Shown: positions 8,501 to 16,400 of the stretch, piece by piece
Position numbering within the stretch: position 1 is the stretch's first letter
Layout of the letters: each line of letters starts with the position of its first letter
Assembly (NCBI GenBank): GCA_903896545.1
Contig: CAITYF010000076.1
Coordinates: forward strand, 1 to 34,157
Length of the DNA stretch: 34,157 nucleotides
DNA from: an uncultured Myxococcales bacterium
Lineage (GTDB): Bacteria > Myxococcota_A > UBA9042
Reading direction: 5' to 3'
The notes under the pieces: generated by a model
What the model was told of the DNA's origin: nothing
Seen by the model: the letters and a program-made list of their open reading frames with translations, nothing else
Databases searched by the model: none
Position numbers and translations under genes: made by a program

Positions 8501-8736
8501 TGTCGTACCGCACGCTGGGCGAGGACGAGGACAAATTCGCCATCAAAGCCCAGCGGCTGGACGCGGCGCTTGCACTGGTGCCCAACGACTGGATCGTCAA
8601 CATCTCGACGACGGGCGACCAGCAGAATCCCGCGGTGGCGGCGTTGCCGAACGGCGGCTATGTGATCTTGTGGGACAGCCCCGGTCAGGACGGCAGCGGC
8701 ACGGGCGTGATCGGCCGTCGCTTCCCGAACCCGTAG
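2557..8736 (+). CDS. Giant Cys-rich surface lipoprotein with MopE-type motifs, calcium repeats, Cys-rich dyads and C-terminal beta-repeats
   Basis: A 2059-residue predicted surface lipoprotein. Start 2557 follows GGGGG and gives lipobox LLSAC (Cys16); an upstream in-frame ATG at 2494 would bury it. In order: an Asp/Thr/Ala tether (about 25-100); Cys modules (about 103-285); three MopE-like metal-binding motifs, CNGKDDNCN, CDGLDNNCN and CDGVDNNCN (about 285, 336 and 429), the second and third flanking a thrombospondin-type-3-like Asp-rich calcium segment (about 352-415); then about 27 four-Cys units (445-1246) resembling slime-mould extracellular-matrix (Dicty_CTDC) repeats; finally a nearly Cys-free region (1250-2059) of about 12 beta-rich repeats of 50-60 residues, typified by FLVVWEDQSGLDG and FVVAWQG, probably a beta-propeller or stacked sheets. 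It is the first gene of a four-gene operon. Adhesion, matrix or metal-binding roles fit the architecture; none is proven. Confidence 0.92.
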   Translation: MRSGILAILLLLSACGQAGSTDLASGIETSIGSDDTTVSDSKGQDVGLPDTTVSDVLSDAVVDDAGADSTPSDSAPDVAPDVAPDAATDVAADTGADVALECSAKPAPPGCACQDNSDCDSAACTLTSKGKECAKPCSDACPAGYACATLSASGSDVVNVCVQIGVFLCAPCESDKDCQTPGFEGLDHCLAQGSKGAFCGVSCDGDHPCPTGYDCANATTIAGDTVAQCVPSNNAECTCKPLFVKNGAQTKCENKNENGACSGTRHCTGAGLTPCQAPIPAVETCNGKDDNCNSVVDDIGSASCSVSNEFGSCPGSALCVGGNQICQGTSPTKEQCDGLDNNCNGETDEGFPDTDSDGKADCVDPDDDNDGTADISDNCPLIANADQANHDNDPAGDACDTDDDNDGTPDVNDCDPLNPYVYPFAKELCDGVDNNCNKVVDEGTCDDSNLCTDDVCGATLGCSHNFNTTKCNDGNPCTGSDACDFGVCQGTFVACNDNNPCTDDVCDPVKGCVSTVNSIVCTDGNACTEGDACAGGACIGGKLAKCDDGNQCTIDTCDPVSGCKTTNSTAPCDDQNPCTVSDLCATGACSGTAKTCNDGNVCTTDSCDAGVAGGCVYTPSTGGTCNDGNACTTNDACAQGVCTGADAGCACGKDTDCAGFEDGDACNGTLMCDKSAVPYKCKVNPLTIVTCAIGSDQSPECASVACVAATGKCQVNTINEGNSCGTSNPCTTTGKCNAGLCTGGSATQNCDDLNACTTDSCDPKLGCQHAYNTGTCDDGNKCTLGDTCSGGSCTGGTTITCDDTNPCTSDACTPSTGCTHTAASGAPCNDNNKCTDSDICQNGTCVGGSTKTCSDNDPCTDTSCDPATGCVVNYNVASCTDNNACTLGDKCASGQCTSGAAKACNDGNACTTDACDVATGNCTYTDNTLACNDGNDCTVNDACSAGKCQGTGNPSCCVNDAGCDDGNACTKDICVIASGFCSHDQNALNGQACNADSNGCTQNDSCNAGTCSTGTAVDCTNAGDACNTATCQSTGVTSYLCAKVPKGAGFACDDGLYCTTADKCDAQGKCSGSALDCSAASGGCLAGTCDEVNDKCTGTPKADGTTCDADGSGCTQGDKCLSGSCTAGKAVDCQLGLDQCTLGSCKSTGTATYTCTTSAKPTGATCDDGLYCTTGETCDGNYSCAGGTARDCSASAGQCTIGACDEVLDKCKPTNAADNLACSDGDICTTGDKCTSGVCVGSSNLCGEHKVSTFKVANGSLRSPLVDTTLGRAAFFWRNGWDTISRWMSKDWSREATEYSTPSYPSNGTNSVVGIAASSFADGKSVVAYIKRDYVNNTNACYYYSGYSCANTEGSCYSSSSFSTYYAHYSGSASVDIAVQWYDKNGVASTLGHAINTTTLWTYSCTPGAQPTSYTDIRVAALPNGTVVVAYRTSAGVWTATLLSAAGAVVKATVATTTGDAGWDLTAFSDSRFAIARGTGKSVKVQVYNYDGSLNGSEVDVAPAYDATVNTVSNPAITTRAADDRIYLAWEVNKTGDTDIAARVFQSDLTPVQNAFVVNTTTTGMQVTPRIGVYPNTGGFLVVWEDQSGLDGSTYGIAGQVYSKTGVANGAEKVLNLVKTGAQRYPDAVGVSSGHVVVDWTGADGHVYSRKFDTLGQAVDDQKEAQINTTYTNDQSRPALASNADGTYIATWQSDGQDGSSLGVIGQRYDATGTKTGTEFVVNQTTADMQQNPSVASDSSGNFVVAWQGYNAADLSGLDAENIYFRLYGADGTALSSETIANSKTVDSQLQPDVARLPSGQFGVVWTTYNDAAGNKADVELRCFDSLGNAVSGKAEVFANTTKTDNQKNARIAATSATSSYYLVVWDSFAEDGSAPSSWGIRGQLFNANNCSPVDAQISINTAVAGDQQLADVAVNSNGDFLVVWQSSVASGNGFDIWARLIKFDSNTLKYVPQTEFKVNPFVLLEQSTPVVTALSDNGFLVSYRTLGEDEDKFAIKAQRLDAALALVPNDWIVNISTTGDQQNPAVAALPNGGYVILWDSPGQDGSGTGVIGRRFPNP
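3889..6294 (+). repeat. Tandem coding repeat array: alternating four-Cys units in the giant lipoprotein
   Basis: About 27 tandem units of 24-30 codons. Two types alternate: type A, CxDxNxCTxDxCDxxxGC, and type B, CxDGNxCTxxDxCxxGxC. Each A-B pair is roughly 50 residues. The array is interrupted once (about 4498-4730) by a different Cys segment. At DNA level, near-identical cores such as TGCAACGACGGCAA recur near 3967, 4341, 4430, 5265 and 5346, making the array a natural substrate for slippage or homologous recombination. Confidence 0.85.
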
Positions 8737-8745
8737 GCGTTGCGC

Positions 8746-10230
8746 ATGCCAACCGCCGTTCGCAATCTTGGCGTCTTGTTGGCGTGTCTCGTCGCGCTGG
8801 CGTGCAGTTCGTCACCCGCCGTGCAAACGCCCGCGTGCACGCCGGGAACGCACACGTGCGACGGCAACCGCGTCATCGAATGCAGCGAAGGCGGTCAGTA
8901 CATTCCGGGCGTGACGTGTAGCGGCGCGGCGATTTGCACAGCGGGCGTCTGCGTCCAACCGGCTTTCACAGACACAAAAGGCGACACGGAGATCCCGGAC
9001 GCGGGCAGCGAAGTTGACGTTGCGCCCGATGTCGTGGTCGTCGACGTGAAGCCAGACATTCCGGACGTGCCCGACATCCTCGTGGACGCACAGCCCGATC
9101 TCGTGCAGGACACGTGGAAGCCCGACGTCGTCAAAGACGTGCAGTTCGTGGACCTGCAAGATCAGGCGTTCAATCCCGGACCGTTGAAGTTTGAGAAACT
9201 CGGCAACAGCGTCGCCAAAGGCAATCTCCGCAAAGTGAAGTGGCATCCCGATGGCACTTTTGCGCTCGTTCTCGCGGCAAACGGGCAGGTCTTGCGCTAC
9301 GACGCTGGCACAACGGAAGTAGCGGCAACAGCAACGCTCGGTCAGGACGTGGTCGATCTGGAAGTGGCGCCGAGCGGCGCGTTCTTTGTCATCCTGGGCA
9401 AGGAGGCTTCCGGCCAGGCACGAATTTGGCGCGGCGATGTGGACGCACAGGGCAGCGTGACTTTTGCCGCGGACGCTCTCGTCGAAGGCGGAGAACCCGT
9501 CGCCGTCGTTGCGGACGCAAAAGGCACCAGCTTCGCCCTCGCCACCCGACAGTCCAACCCGCAGACCAGCACGCTGAGCCTGTGGAAACCCGGCCAAGGC
9601 ATCACGGCGACCAAGACCTTCAACGCGGGCGGCGGCATCTGGGACGTCATGTGGTCCAGCCCAACCACGGTCATCACGAGCCACGGCGTCAACGGCGCGG
9701 ATAGCCGCACGTGGGACATCAATGCGAACACCGTCACGGCCAATGGCTGGTCTCCCGGCTTTGGCAATGGCGGCGGCGCTGGATGGCGACCTGGCGGCAG
9801 CTACGGCATCGTGACCGGTTGGAGCAGCAACGTTGTCTACGTTTTCGACGGCAGCTGGCAATCGACGACGTTGCCCAGCGTCAACAACGGCGCGGCCCCC
9901 CAAGCAGTCGGCTGGAACAGCATTGGCACCCGCGCGCTCGTGGTCGGTCGCGCAACCGGCACCGCGCTCGCCGCGACCGTCAGCGAACATCGACCCGGCA
10001 AAGCGACAAGCTACCCGGCCAGCGTTTGGGTCGATCAGTCGATCACCAATTTTGCCGCCAACCCCTGGAACGGCACGCTGAATACGCTGCTCTTGGACGT
10101 CGCTTGGCGTCCGAACTCGGTCTGCGATGAAGGCGTGGTCGTCGGCACCGACACGGCAAACGGCAGCGGCTTTGGCCTCTTCATCCGCTTCTACGACGCC
10201 AACGATCCCGCGTGCGCGCCAACGCCGTAA
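8746..10230 (+). CDS. Lipoprotein with Cys-rich head, Asp tether and beta-propeller-like domain
   Basis: A 494-residue predicted lipoprotein. ATG 8746, 9 nt after the previous stop, gives lipobox LVALAC (Cys20) with Ser at +2; a TTG six bases upstream is a less likely start. A small Cys module follows (Cys31, 38, 46, 58, 64 and 69; pattern CTPGTHTCDGNRVIEC), of a type seen in many surface lipoproteins of Myxococcota relatives. Residues about 75-140 are an Asp/Val/Pro tether with Asp every two to four residues. From about 145 to the end is a repeat-rich beta region with WD40/YVTN-like strands (KWHPDGTFALVLAANG, VAPSGAFFVILG, VAWRPNS), probably a seven-bladed propeller. It shares the Asp tether and repeat-rich beta C-terminus with the giant protein encoded just before it, and may work with it at the cell surface. 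No enzymatic motif is seen. Confidence 0.9.
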   Translation: MPTAVRNLGVLLACLVALACSSSPAVQTPACTPGTHTCDGNRVIECSEGGQYIPGVTCSGAAICTAGVCVQPAFTDTKGDTEIPDAGSEVDVAPDVVVVDVKPDIPDVPDILVDAQPDLVQDTWKPDVVKDVQFVDLQDQAFNPGPLKFEKLGNSVAKGNLRKVKWHPDGTFALVLAANGQVLRYDAGTTEVAATATLGQDVVDLEVAPSGAFFVILGKEASGQARIWRGDVDAQGSVTFAADALVEGGEPVAVVADAKGTSFALATRQSNPQTSTLSLWKPGQGITATKTFNAGGGIWDVMWSSPTTVITSHGVNGADSRTWDINANTVTANGWSPGFGNGGGAGWRPGGSYGIVTGWSSNVVYVFDGSWQSTTLPSVNNGAAPQAVGWNSIGTRALVVGRATGTALAATVSEHRPGKATSYPASVWVDQSITNFAANPWNGTLNTLLLDVAWRPNSVCDEGVVVGTDTANGSGFGLFIRFYDANDPACAPTP

Positions 10231-10244
10231 GGAGAATCCACGGG

Positions 10245-10952
10245 ATGCGCTTGCTCCTTGCCGCGGCTCTGCTGTTGCTCAGTCTGCCCGCGCACGCAGC
10301 CTCGCTGCTGGTCGTCGATGCGGTGCCGGATCCCGCCGCGCCGTGGCTTGCCCAACAGCCGGCGCGCTACACGTCGTGGTTGGAGCGCCATCACGCCGGT
10401 GACTTTTTGCAGTTGGTCGCGCCGGTGTTCCTGACGCGGCTGGACGCGGCGCACCCGCTGCGCGTGCACCTGATCGCGTTGCACACCGGCGATTTCCTCC
10501 GCGCGCGGAGCTTGGGCGACGATCTGGCCGTGCAGATCCGCGAGGAAGACACCCCGGATCGGCGGGCGGATGTGATTGTGCACGAAGCCGTCCACGCCCT
10601 GCAGCAGCGCAGTGGTGTGACCGCGCGCTTGACGGGGCTTCCGGAGCACGCCCAAAAGCGTCTGGATGAAGCGCTGGCGACGGCGATCGGTCAGGGGCTG
10701 TGGCGTTGGCTGGATCACGCGCTGGGCGAGGCGCTGGGTGAAATTGCGTGGCGCCAGGGTCGCGACCGGTACGCGGAAGATACGGCGCGACCGTGGTACG
10801 TGGCAGAGGCGGCGGGCGTCGAGATCGACGCGTGGGCGCGCGAATTGCTGCCCAGTATGACGCTGGCTGTGGCCTATGGTACACCGTTGGACGCAACGGT
10901 GGGGACGTTGCAGGCAACTTGGCAGCACGTGCAAAGCGCGGGCGCGCCGTAA
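10245..10952 (+). CDS. Small exported protein with HExxH zinc-metalloprotease motif
   Basis: A 235-residue protein with a clear signal peptide (Leu-rich core, cleavage after AHA, about residue 19). ATG 10245 is preceded by AAGGAG at 10-nt spacing and lies 14 nt after the previous stop; the longer frame from 10212 overlaps that gene and buries the signal sequence. Residues 113-117 read HEAVH, preceded by hydrophobic Val-Ile-Val, matching the zincin active-site helix. About 25 residues later comes DEALATA (Glu142), placed like the third zinc ligand of gluzincins. A peptidase acting in the periplasm or outside the cell is therefore likely. It has no lipobox, unlike its operon neighbours. I do not recognise a named family; the function is inferred from the motif, and a non-catalytic relative cannot be excluded. 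Confidence 0.85.
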   Translation: MRLLLAAALLLLSLPAHAASLLVVDAVPDPAAPWLAQQPARYTSWLERHHAGDFLQLVAPVFLTRLDAAHPLRVHLIALHTGDFLRARSLGDDLAVQIREEDTPDRRADVIVHEAVHALQQRSGVTARLTGLPEHAQKRLDEALATAIGQGLWRWLDHALGEALGEIAWRQGRDRYAEDTARPWYVAEAAGVEIDAWARELLPSMTLAVAYGTPLDATVGTLQATWQHVQSAGAP

Positions 10953-10961
10953 GGACGAACG

Positions 10962-12167
10962 ATGAAGACACGATTTTGGCTTGGTTTTTTTCTCACTGCG
11001 CTGGTTGCGTGCAGCAAGACAACGACGGCAGCAACGGATGACGCCGTCGTGGACAACGGCGACACGGCGACGGGCAGCGATGCGACGAGCGCCGACAGGA
11101 GCGCGACCGCCAACGACTGGCGCAAGGACGGAAGTTTTCCGGTCGGGCACGCCGATTTTGTGCTGAACGACGTCAAGCGCAGCCGCACGTTGCGCGTCAC
11201 TGTGTGGTACCCAGCGGCGGAAAGTGCGCGGGCGGCGGCGGACGCAGGAACGAGCCTCGCGGACTTTTACCCGGTGGATTCACCCGAACACGCCACGATG
11301 ACGACGCTGCTCGCGAGTGCGCCGGCGACGTGCGTGCGCGCCAAGACGCATTCCGCTGTCAACGCAGAGCCCGCGGCGACGACGGCATGGCCGCTGGTCG
11401 CCTTCTCACACTGCCACACGTGCACGCGTTTTGAGATCACGACGATCGCCGAGCGTCTGGCCAGCCACGGGATCGCAGTCGTGGCGCCCGATCACACGGG
11501 CAACACGATCTTTGAAGGTCTGGCCGGTACGTCGGCGGGCCTCGGCGCGCCGTTCCTGCAGGTGCGCGCAGACGACATGAAGTTTGTGCTCGATCAGGTG
11601 CTGGATGTGCAGAACACGGCGATTCCGACGCAGGTGCGCGGCAAGTTTGACGCGACCCGGATCGGCGCGCTGGGCCACAGTTTTGGCGGCGTGACGACGG
11701 GAAAGGTGCTGATGGACGATCCGCGGCCGAAGGCCGGCATGGCGCTGGCTGTGCCGATGGCGCAACCACTGCTGCCCGGTGTCGACATGGCGCAGATTCA
11801 CGTACCGGTCGCGTTCGTGCTGGCGCGTGAGGACAACTCCATTCTGGAAGTGGGCAACACGTTCATTCGCCAGAATTTCGCCGACGCCAACCCGCCGGTG
11901 TGGCTGATTGAAGTCGCCGACACAGGCCATTTCTCGTTCACCGACATCGCTGGCATCATCCCCGGCTTTGAAGCGGGCTGCGGCAAAGGCTTGCGGATGG
12001 AAGACCAATCCGACTTCACCTACCTCGACAACACGGTCGCGCGCGGCATTGGCGCGCGGTTGGTCGGCGCATTTTTTGGTAAGACGCTTTTGGGCGAAGC
12101 CACGGCGGAAGAGCCGCTCATGGCCGCGGAGCCCAAGGGCGTGGTATTTCCGTCCGAACGGCTGTAA
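10962..12167 (+). CDS. Alpha/beta-hydrolase lipoprotein (dienelactone hydrolase/PAF-acetylhydrolase-like)
   Basis: A 401-residue predicted lipoprotein; lipobox LVAC with Cys17 and Ser at +2. A short Thr/Asp/Ala-rich tether runs to about residue 45. The rest is an alpha/beta-hydrolase fold: ATLRVTVWYP-type strand, VAFSHCHTCTRFE (oxyanion region), LASHGIAVVAPDHTGN, nucleophile elbow GHSFGG with Ser240, and a late His in DTGHFSF; the acid is probably in the LAREDN region. This order is typical of COG4188-type predicted dienelactone hydrolases and platelet-activating-factor acetylhydrolase relatives, which cleave small esters or lipid acyl groups. AAGGA lies a few bases upstream of ATG and the gene is 9 nt after its neighbour, so it is the last gene of the four-gene operon. 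It ends 3 nt before the convergent gene's stop. Substrate unknown. Confidence 0.9.
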   Translation: MKTRFWLGFFLTALVACSKTTTAATDDAVVDNGDTATGSDATSADRSATANDWRKDGSFPVGHADFVLNDVKRSRTLRVTVWYPAAESARAAADAGTSLADFYPVDSPEHATMTTLLASAPATCVRAKTHSAVNAEPAATTAWPLVAFSHCHTCTRFEITTIAERLASHGIAVVAPDHTGNTIFEGLAGTSAGLGAPFLQVRADDMKFVLDQVLDVQNTAIPTQVRGKFDATRIGALGHSFGGVTTGKVLMDDPRPKAGMALAVPMAQPLLPGVDMAQIHVPVAFVLAREDNSILEVGNTFIRQNFADANPPVWLIEVADTGHFSFTDIAGIIPGFEAGCGKGLRMEDQSDFTYLDNTVARGIGARLVGAFFGKTLLGEATAEEPLMAAEPKGVVFPSERL

Positions 12168-12170
12168 GCC

Positions 12171-13262
12171 TCACGGCACGGGCACGTCGCACACGCCGAA
12201 ATTCTCACCGACGAGAACCGGCGGGGTGCCGATCGTGATGGTGTTGCAAGTCAAGCCGCTGGGGCAGGTCGACGCGTCGGTGGTGTTGCAGCGCTTCTTG
12301 CAGGTTGCCGCCCCCGCGCTGTTGTTCAGACACAAGAACCCGGCGGCGCAGTCCGAAACGGTCTTGCACACGCCATCCAGACCGACGGCGCCGGCGGGTG
12401 AACACTGCTTGCCGTTGCTCGCGGGAAAGCACGCCAAGCCCACGGCACATCCGGAACTCGTGATGAGGTTGCAGTTGTCTGGGGCGAAGCACGCGCCGAG
12501 GTTGTAGCCGAGCGGGACGCTGCCGCTGCCCAATTCCTCGCAGACAGCGGGAAGCGTGCAGCTCAACTTGGGCAACGAGCCCGCCGTCGCGCAGACCTTG
12601 CGACAAACCGACCCGACACACATGGAGCCCAACGCGCAGTCGTTCAAGTACTTGCACGTACCACCGTCAGCGACCGTGCCAAAGCCGCCGCACTGGAGGT
12701 TCGCGCCGTTGACGTAGCACTGTTGCGAGGCCGTGCAACCGGACGAGGTCAGCGGGTTGCAAGGTTTGCAGGTGCAGTCGACCGCGCAGTTCTCACAGGT
12801 CTCGCCCGCGTCACACGTGCCGTTGCCACACGTGCCGCTCACGTCCGCTGTGCTCGTGTCCTTGCCGGTACCCGTGTCCTTGGGCGTACCTGTGTCCTTG
12901 ACGACCGTGTCCTTGGCGGTGCTCGTGTCCTTGACGTCCGCAACGCCGGTATCCGCGACGTTCACGTCCTCGTCGGTCGCAGCGGCGTCGTCAACCTGAG
13001 GCGCGTCGTCCACAACCGCGTCCTCGTCCGTCCCCGCCGAGTCGTCCATTTGTGCGGCGTCTTCCGCCGCGACCAGGTCTTTGACCGCCGTGGTGTCCTT
13101 CCCCGCCGCCGCGTCTTTGCTGCCAAATGACAGTGACAAGTCAGGCGCCACGTCCTGAACGACACCACCCGCCGCGCCTGCGCCCGTCGTGCTACCGCAG
13201 CCAGTCAGCGCGTACGCCGCACAGAGCGCCCACACACGCGTCCATCTGATGCCGAAGTTCAT
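12171..13262 (-). CDS. Asp-tethered Cys-rich lipoprotein
   Basis: A 363-residue predicted lipoprotein; start 13262 follows AGAGG and places the lipobox ALTGC at Cys22. The longer open frame (to 13403) has no signal features. Residues about 35-165 are low-complexity Asp/Ala/Thr/Lys with repeated KDTGT and DTSTA-like units. The Cys-rich half (about 168-363) begins with CGNGTCDAGETCENC, a motif widespread in secreted proteins of Myxococcota and Planctomycetes, then has roughly eight small disulfide modules (CxxxxxCxxGxxC style). No enzyme motif is visible; it is probably a surface or adhesive protein. Its tether closely resembles those of the operon it converges with, although it is transcribed separately from its own divergent promoter region. 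Confidence 0.88.
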   Translation of the reverse strand: MNFGIRWTRVWALCAAYALTGCGSTTGAGAAGGVVQDVAPDLSLSFGSKDAAAGKDTTAVKDLVAAEDAAQMDDSAGTDEDAVVDDAPQVDDAAATDEDVNVADTGVADVKDTSTAKDTVVKDTGTPKDTGTGKDTSTADVSGTCGNGTCDAGETCENCAVDCTCKPCNPLTSSGCTASQQCYVNGANLQCGGFGTVADGGTCKYLNDCALGSMCVGSVCRKVCATAGSLPKLSCTLPAVCEELGSGSVPLGYNLGACFAPDNCNLITSSGCAVGLACFPASNGKQCSPAGAVGLDGVCKTVSDCAAGFLCLNNSAGAATCKKRCNTTDASTCPSGLTCNTITIGTPPVLVGENFGVCDVPVP

Positions 13263-13290
13263 GGTCAACCTCTTGGAGAAGCCTCCGACC

Positions 13291-13319
13291 ATCTTCGCCC
13301 CTATCGGCGGCAATCTCAA
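13291..13319 (-). promoter_or_regulatory. Candidate promoter for the Cys-rich lipoprotein gene at 12171-13262
   Basis: Read on the minus strand, -35 TTGAGA (5 of 6) at 13319-13314 and -10 GAAGAT (3 of 6) at 13296-13291 are 17 nt apart. The expected transcript start is about 22 nt before ATG 13262. The spacing is ideal but the -10 is weak. Confidence 0.33.
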
Positions 13320-13352
13320 GCGCGCTGTGTGGTAGCCGTGATGCGACCGCGC

Positions 13353-13381
13353 TTGCCGCCGTTGGGCAATCGCCCGACAAT
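13353..13381 (+). promoter_or_regulatory. Candidate promoter for the large membrane protein gene at 13440
   Basis: A -35 TTGCCG (4 of 6) at 13353-13358 and -10 GACAAT (4 of 6) at 13376-13381 with a 17-nt spacer. The predicted start is about 50 nt upstream of ATG 13440. It lies back to back with the divergent candidate at 13291-13319. Confidence 0.33.
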
Positions 13382-13439
13382 TCAGACCGAACGCACAGCC
13401 CACGCGTCCAACGGCCGGACTTGGTTCTTGGAGATTCCC

Positions 13440-16400
13440 ATGAGACAGCCGATTCTGGTGTTCTTTCTACTCACTTGGCTCCTCGCGGCCCTGCCCGCGC
13501 ATGCACGCCCGCAAGCGCCCGCGATTCCGAGTCCGCTGCGCGGGTGGATGCCTTGGGTGCTGGACGACCATCCCGATCTGCAGTGCGCGGGCCTCGGTGA
13601 TTCGCGTGCGTGCGCGTGGCCGGGTCAGTTGAACGTCGTGATTGACGGTCAGCACGGGCAGTTCCAGTTGGACGTGGTGCTGGACACGCCGCAGAACGTC
13701 GCGCTGCCCGGCGATCACGCCGCGTGGCCACTGCATGTGCAGGCCAATGGCGCAGATGCGCTGGTGCAGGGCATCGACGATCGACCGAGCGTCTGGCTGG
13801 GTCCGGGTCCACACACCCTGACCGGTCAGTTCGAGTTTGGTCAGGCGCCCGAACTGCTCGCGGTGCCGGACGCCATCGGCATCGTCGTACTGACGCTGGG
13901 TGGGCAAAAGGTCGAACTGCCGCGGCGCGACGGTGAGGGCCGCCTGTTCCTGCGTCAGGATCAAGCGACGGAAGCAGCCGAACAGGACGCCCTGACCGTG
14001 GCGATCGCGCGGCAGGTGCGCGACGGTGTGCCGTTGCGCGTGCTCACGCGACTGACGTTGCGCGTGGCCGGTCGGCCGCGGGATCTGGTGCTGGGCAACG
14101 TGCTGCTCGCGGGCGCACGGCCGATTTCAGCGCTGAGTGACTTGCCGATGCAGATCGCGGCAGACGGCGCGCTCCGCGTGCACGGTCGTCCGGGCGAACA
14201 CACGGTGGACATTGAAGCGGTGCAACTCGGCGACGCCGCTTCGTTGACCGTGCCGCGCACAACGATCGTGGGCGCAGAGCCGCAAGAGACCTGGGTTTGG
14301 GTGCCGGACGAGCGCCTGCGTTCCGTGGAATTGAGCGGTCTTGCGCCGATCGATCCGGATCGCACGCAACTGGCGGACGACTGGAAGCACGCGGGGCGCT
14401 GCTACGTGGCGTCGCCGGACCAAACGCTGGTGTTCAAGGAATCGCGGCGCGGCGAGACGGAACCAGCACCGAGCCGTTTGCAGTTGCAGCGCGAACTCTG
14501 GCTGGATCTGGACGGCGCGATGTTGACGGCGCGCGATCACTTCACCGGTGATCTGCGCACGGGCTGGCGGCTCGACGTGGCACCGGGCAGCCAATTGGGT
14601 CGTGTGACCATTCCGGGGCAAAGCGGCGCACTTCTCATCACTGAACAGCCCGAATCCAAGCGGCTCGGCGTGGAACTCCGCGACGGCAACTTGAAGCTGG
14701 AGGCGGACTCGCGTGTGGCGCTGACGGCGGGCACGTGGCCGGGTACACGGCTGCTGCGCGTCGTGGGCTGGCAAGCCGACGTTCAGCAGTTGGGCGCGAC
14801 GCTGCACCTGCCGCCGGGCTGGCGTCTGTTGGGCGTGAGTGGCGTCGATCGGCCGCCGGAGACGTGGCTCGACTCGTGGACGCTTTTTGACTTCTTCTTT
14901 GTGCTGATGGTGGCTGCCGCAGCGACCAAACTGCTCGGCAAGGCTTGGGGCGCGCTGGCGCTCGTAGCACTCGCGATTTGTCATGGCGAAGTGGACGCGC
15001 CGCAAGTGCTGTGGCTGAACGTGCTGCTGGCCTTGGCCTTGGCGCGCGCAGTGACGGCGGGCAAGCTCGGCGTGGCGGTGCGTCTGTGGCACGGCGCGTC
15101 GGTGATCGCGCTGGTGGTGGCCATCGTGCCGTTTGCCCGCGATCAGGTGCGGGAAGGTCTCTACCCGCAAGTCGGCCAGTTTGGCAAAGGCCCTTTGGCG
15201 CCAGGCGGCTACACGCGCGATGACAGCTGGTCAGTCACTGATCTGGCCAAGAGTGCAGAGCCAATGGCTGCCGCAGCGGGTGACGAAGCGGGCGCGAAGG
15301 AAGAAGCGAGGCCAGCTGCAGCACCAGCGCCGGAGCCCATGCAAATGGCCCGTGGGCTAGCCAAAATGGACGTGATCAGCAGCCGGTCCTACAGCCAAAC
15401 GCAGCAACAGATGCGCCAACTGGATCCCGGCGCGGTTGTGCAGACCGGCCCCGGCGTGCCCAAGTGGCAATGGACTGCGTTGCAGTTCGCGTGGTCGGGG
15501 CCCGTGCGTCAGGACCACGAAGTGCACGTGCTATTACTCTCGCCTGGAGCACAGTTGGCGCTCGCACTCCTGCGCGTGCTGTTGGTCGTGCTTTTGGGTC
15601 TGCGGTTGATGGACCGCGCCAAGCTGCAAGCGCTCGCGGGTCGCCTCGGCGCGCTGATGCTGCTGGCCGCGTTGACCGGTGTGGTGCAACCGCGCGAAGC
15701 GTTCGCCGATTTTCCGCCGCAGCCCATGCTCGATGAACTGGCCAAACGGCTCGTGGCCGCTGAGTCGTGCGAGGGCCCGTGCGTCGTCGTGAGCGACTTG
15801 CGCCTGCTCGCCGACGGTCAACGCGTGACCCTCACCGCAGAGGTCTCTGCTCAGCGTGAAACGGGCTGGGGTCTCCCCGGTCCCTGGGATCCGCTGCAGA
15901 TCGCAGAAGTCCGCATCGACGGCCAGCCCACCCACGCGTTGCGGCGCTTGCCCGGCGGACTCATCGCCGTGCGCGTTCCCACGGGCGCACACCTGATCAC
16001 GGTTGAGGGCCAGCTTGTCCGACGTTCCGTCGTGACGCTGCAACTGGACCCGACGGCCCTGCCGCGCCACATCGCGCTGGACAGCAAAGACTGGACGGCC
16101 GATGGCTTGCAGCCAGGTCAGGTGAAGGACTCGGTGCAACTGACGCGCGTGGTGGGTCTGCCCGGTGCACAAACGGCGGTCGATGGCGACAGCGAAGCGC
16201 TGGAGTTGCCGCCGTGGTTCCACGTCGAGCGGCAGTTGCTGCTGGGACTGCCGTGGCAGGTGCACACGACGGTGTCTCGTGAAAATCCGGGACGTGCCGA
16301 AGTGCTGAAAGTCCCGCTCATCGGCAGCGAGCGCGTGATAACCGACGGCGTCACGGTCGAAACGGACGCTGAAGGCAAGCATTTGGCGGTCCTCCATTTT

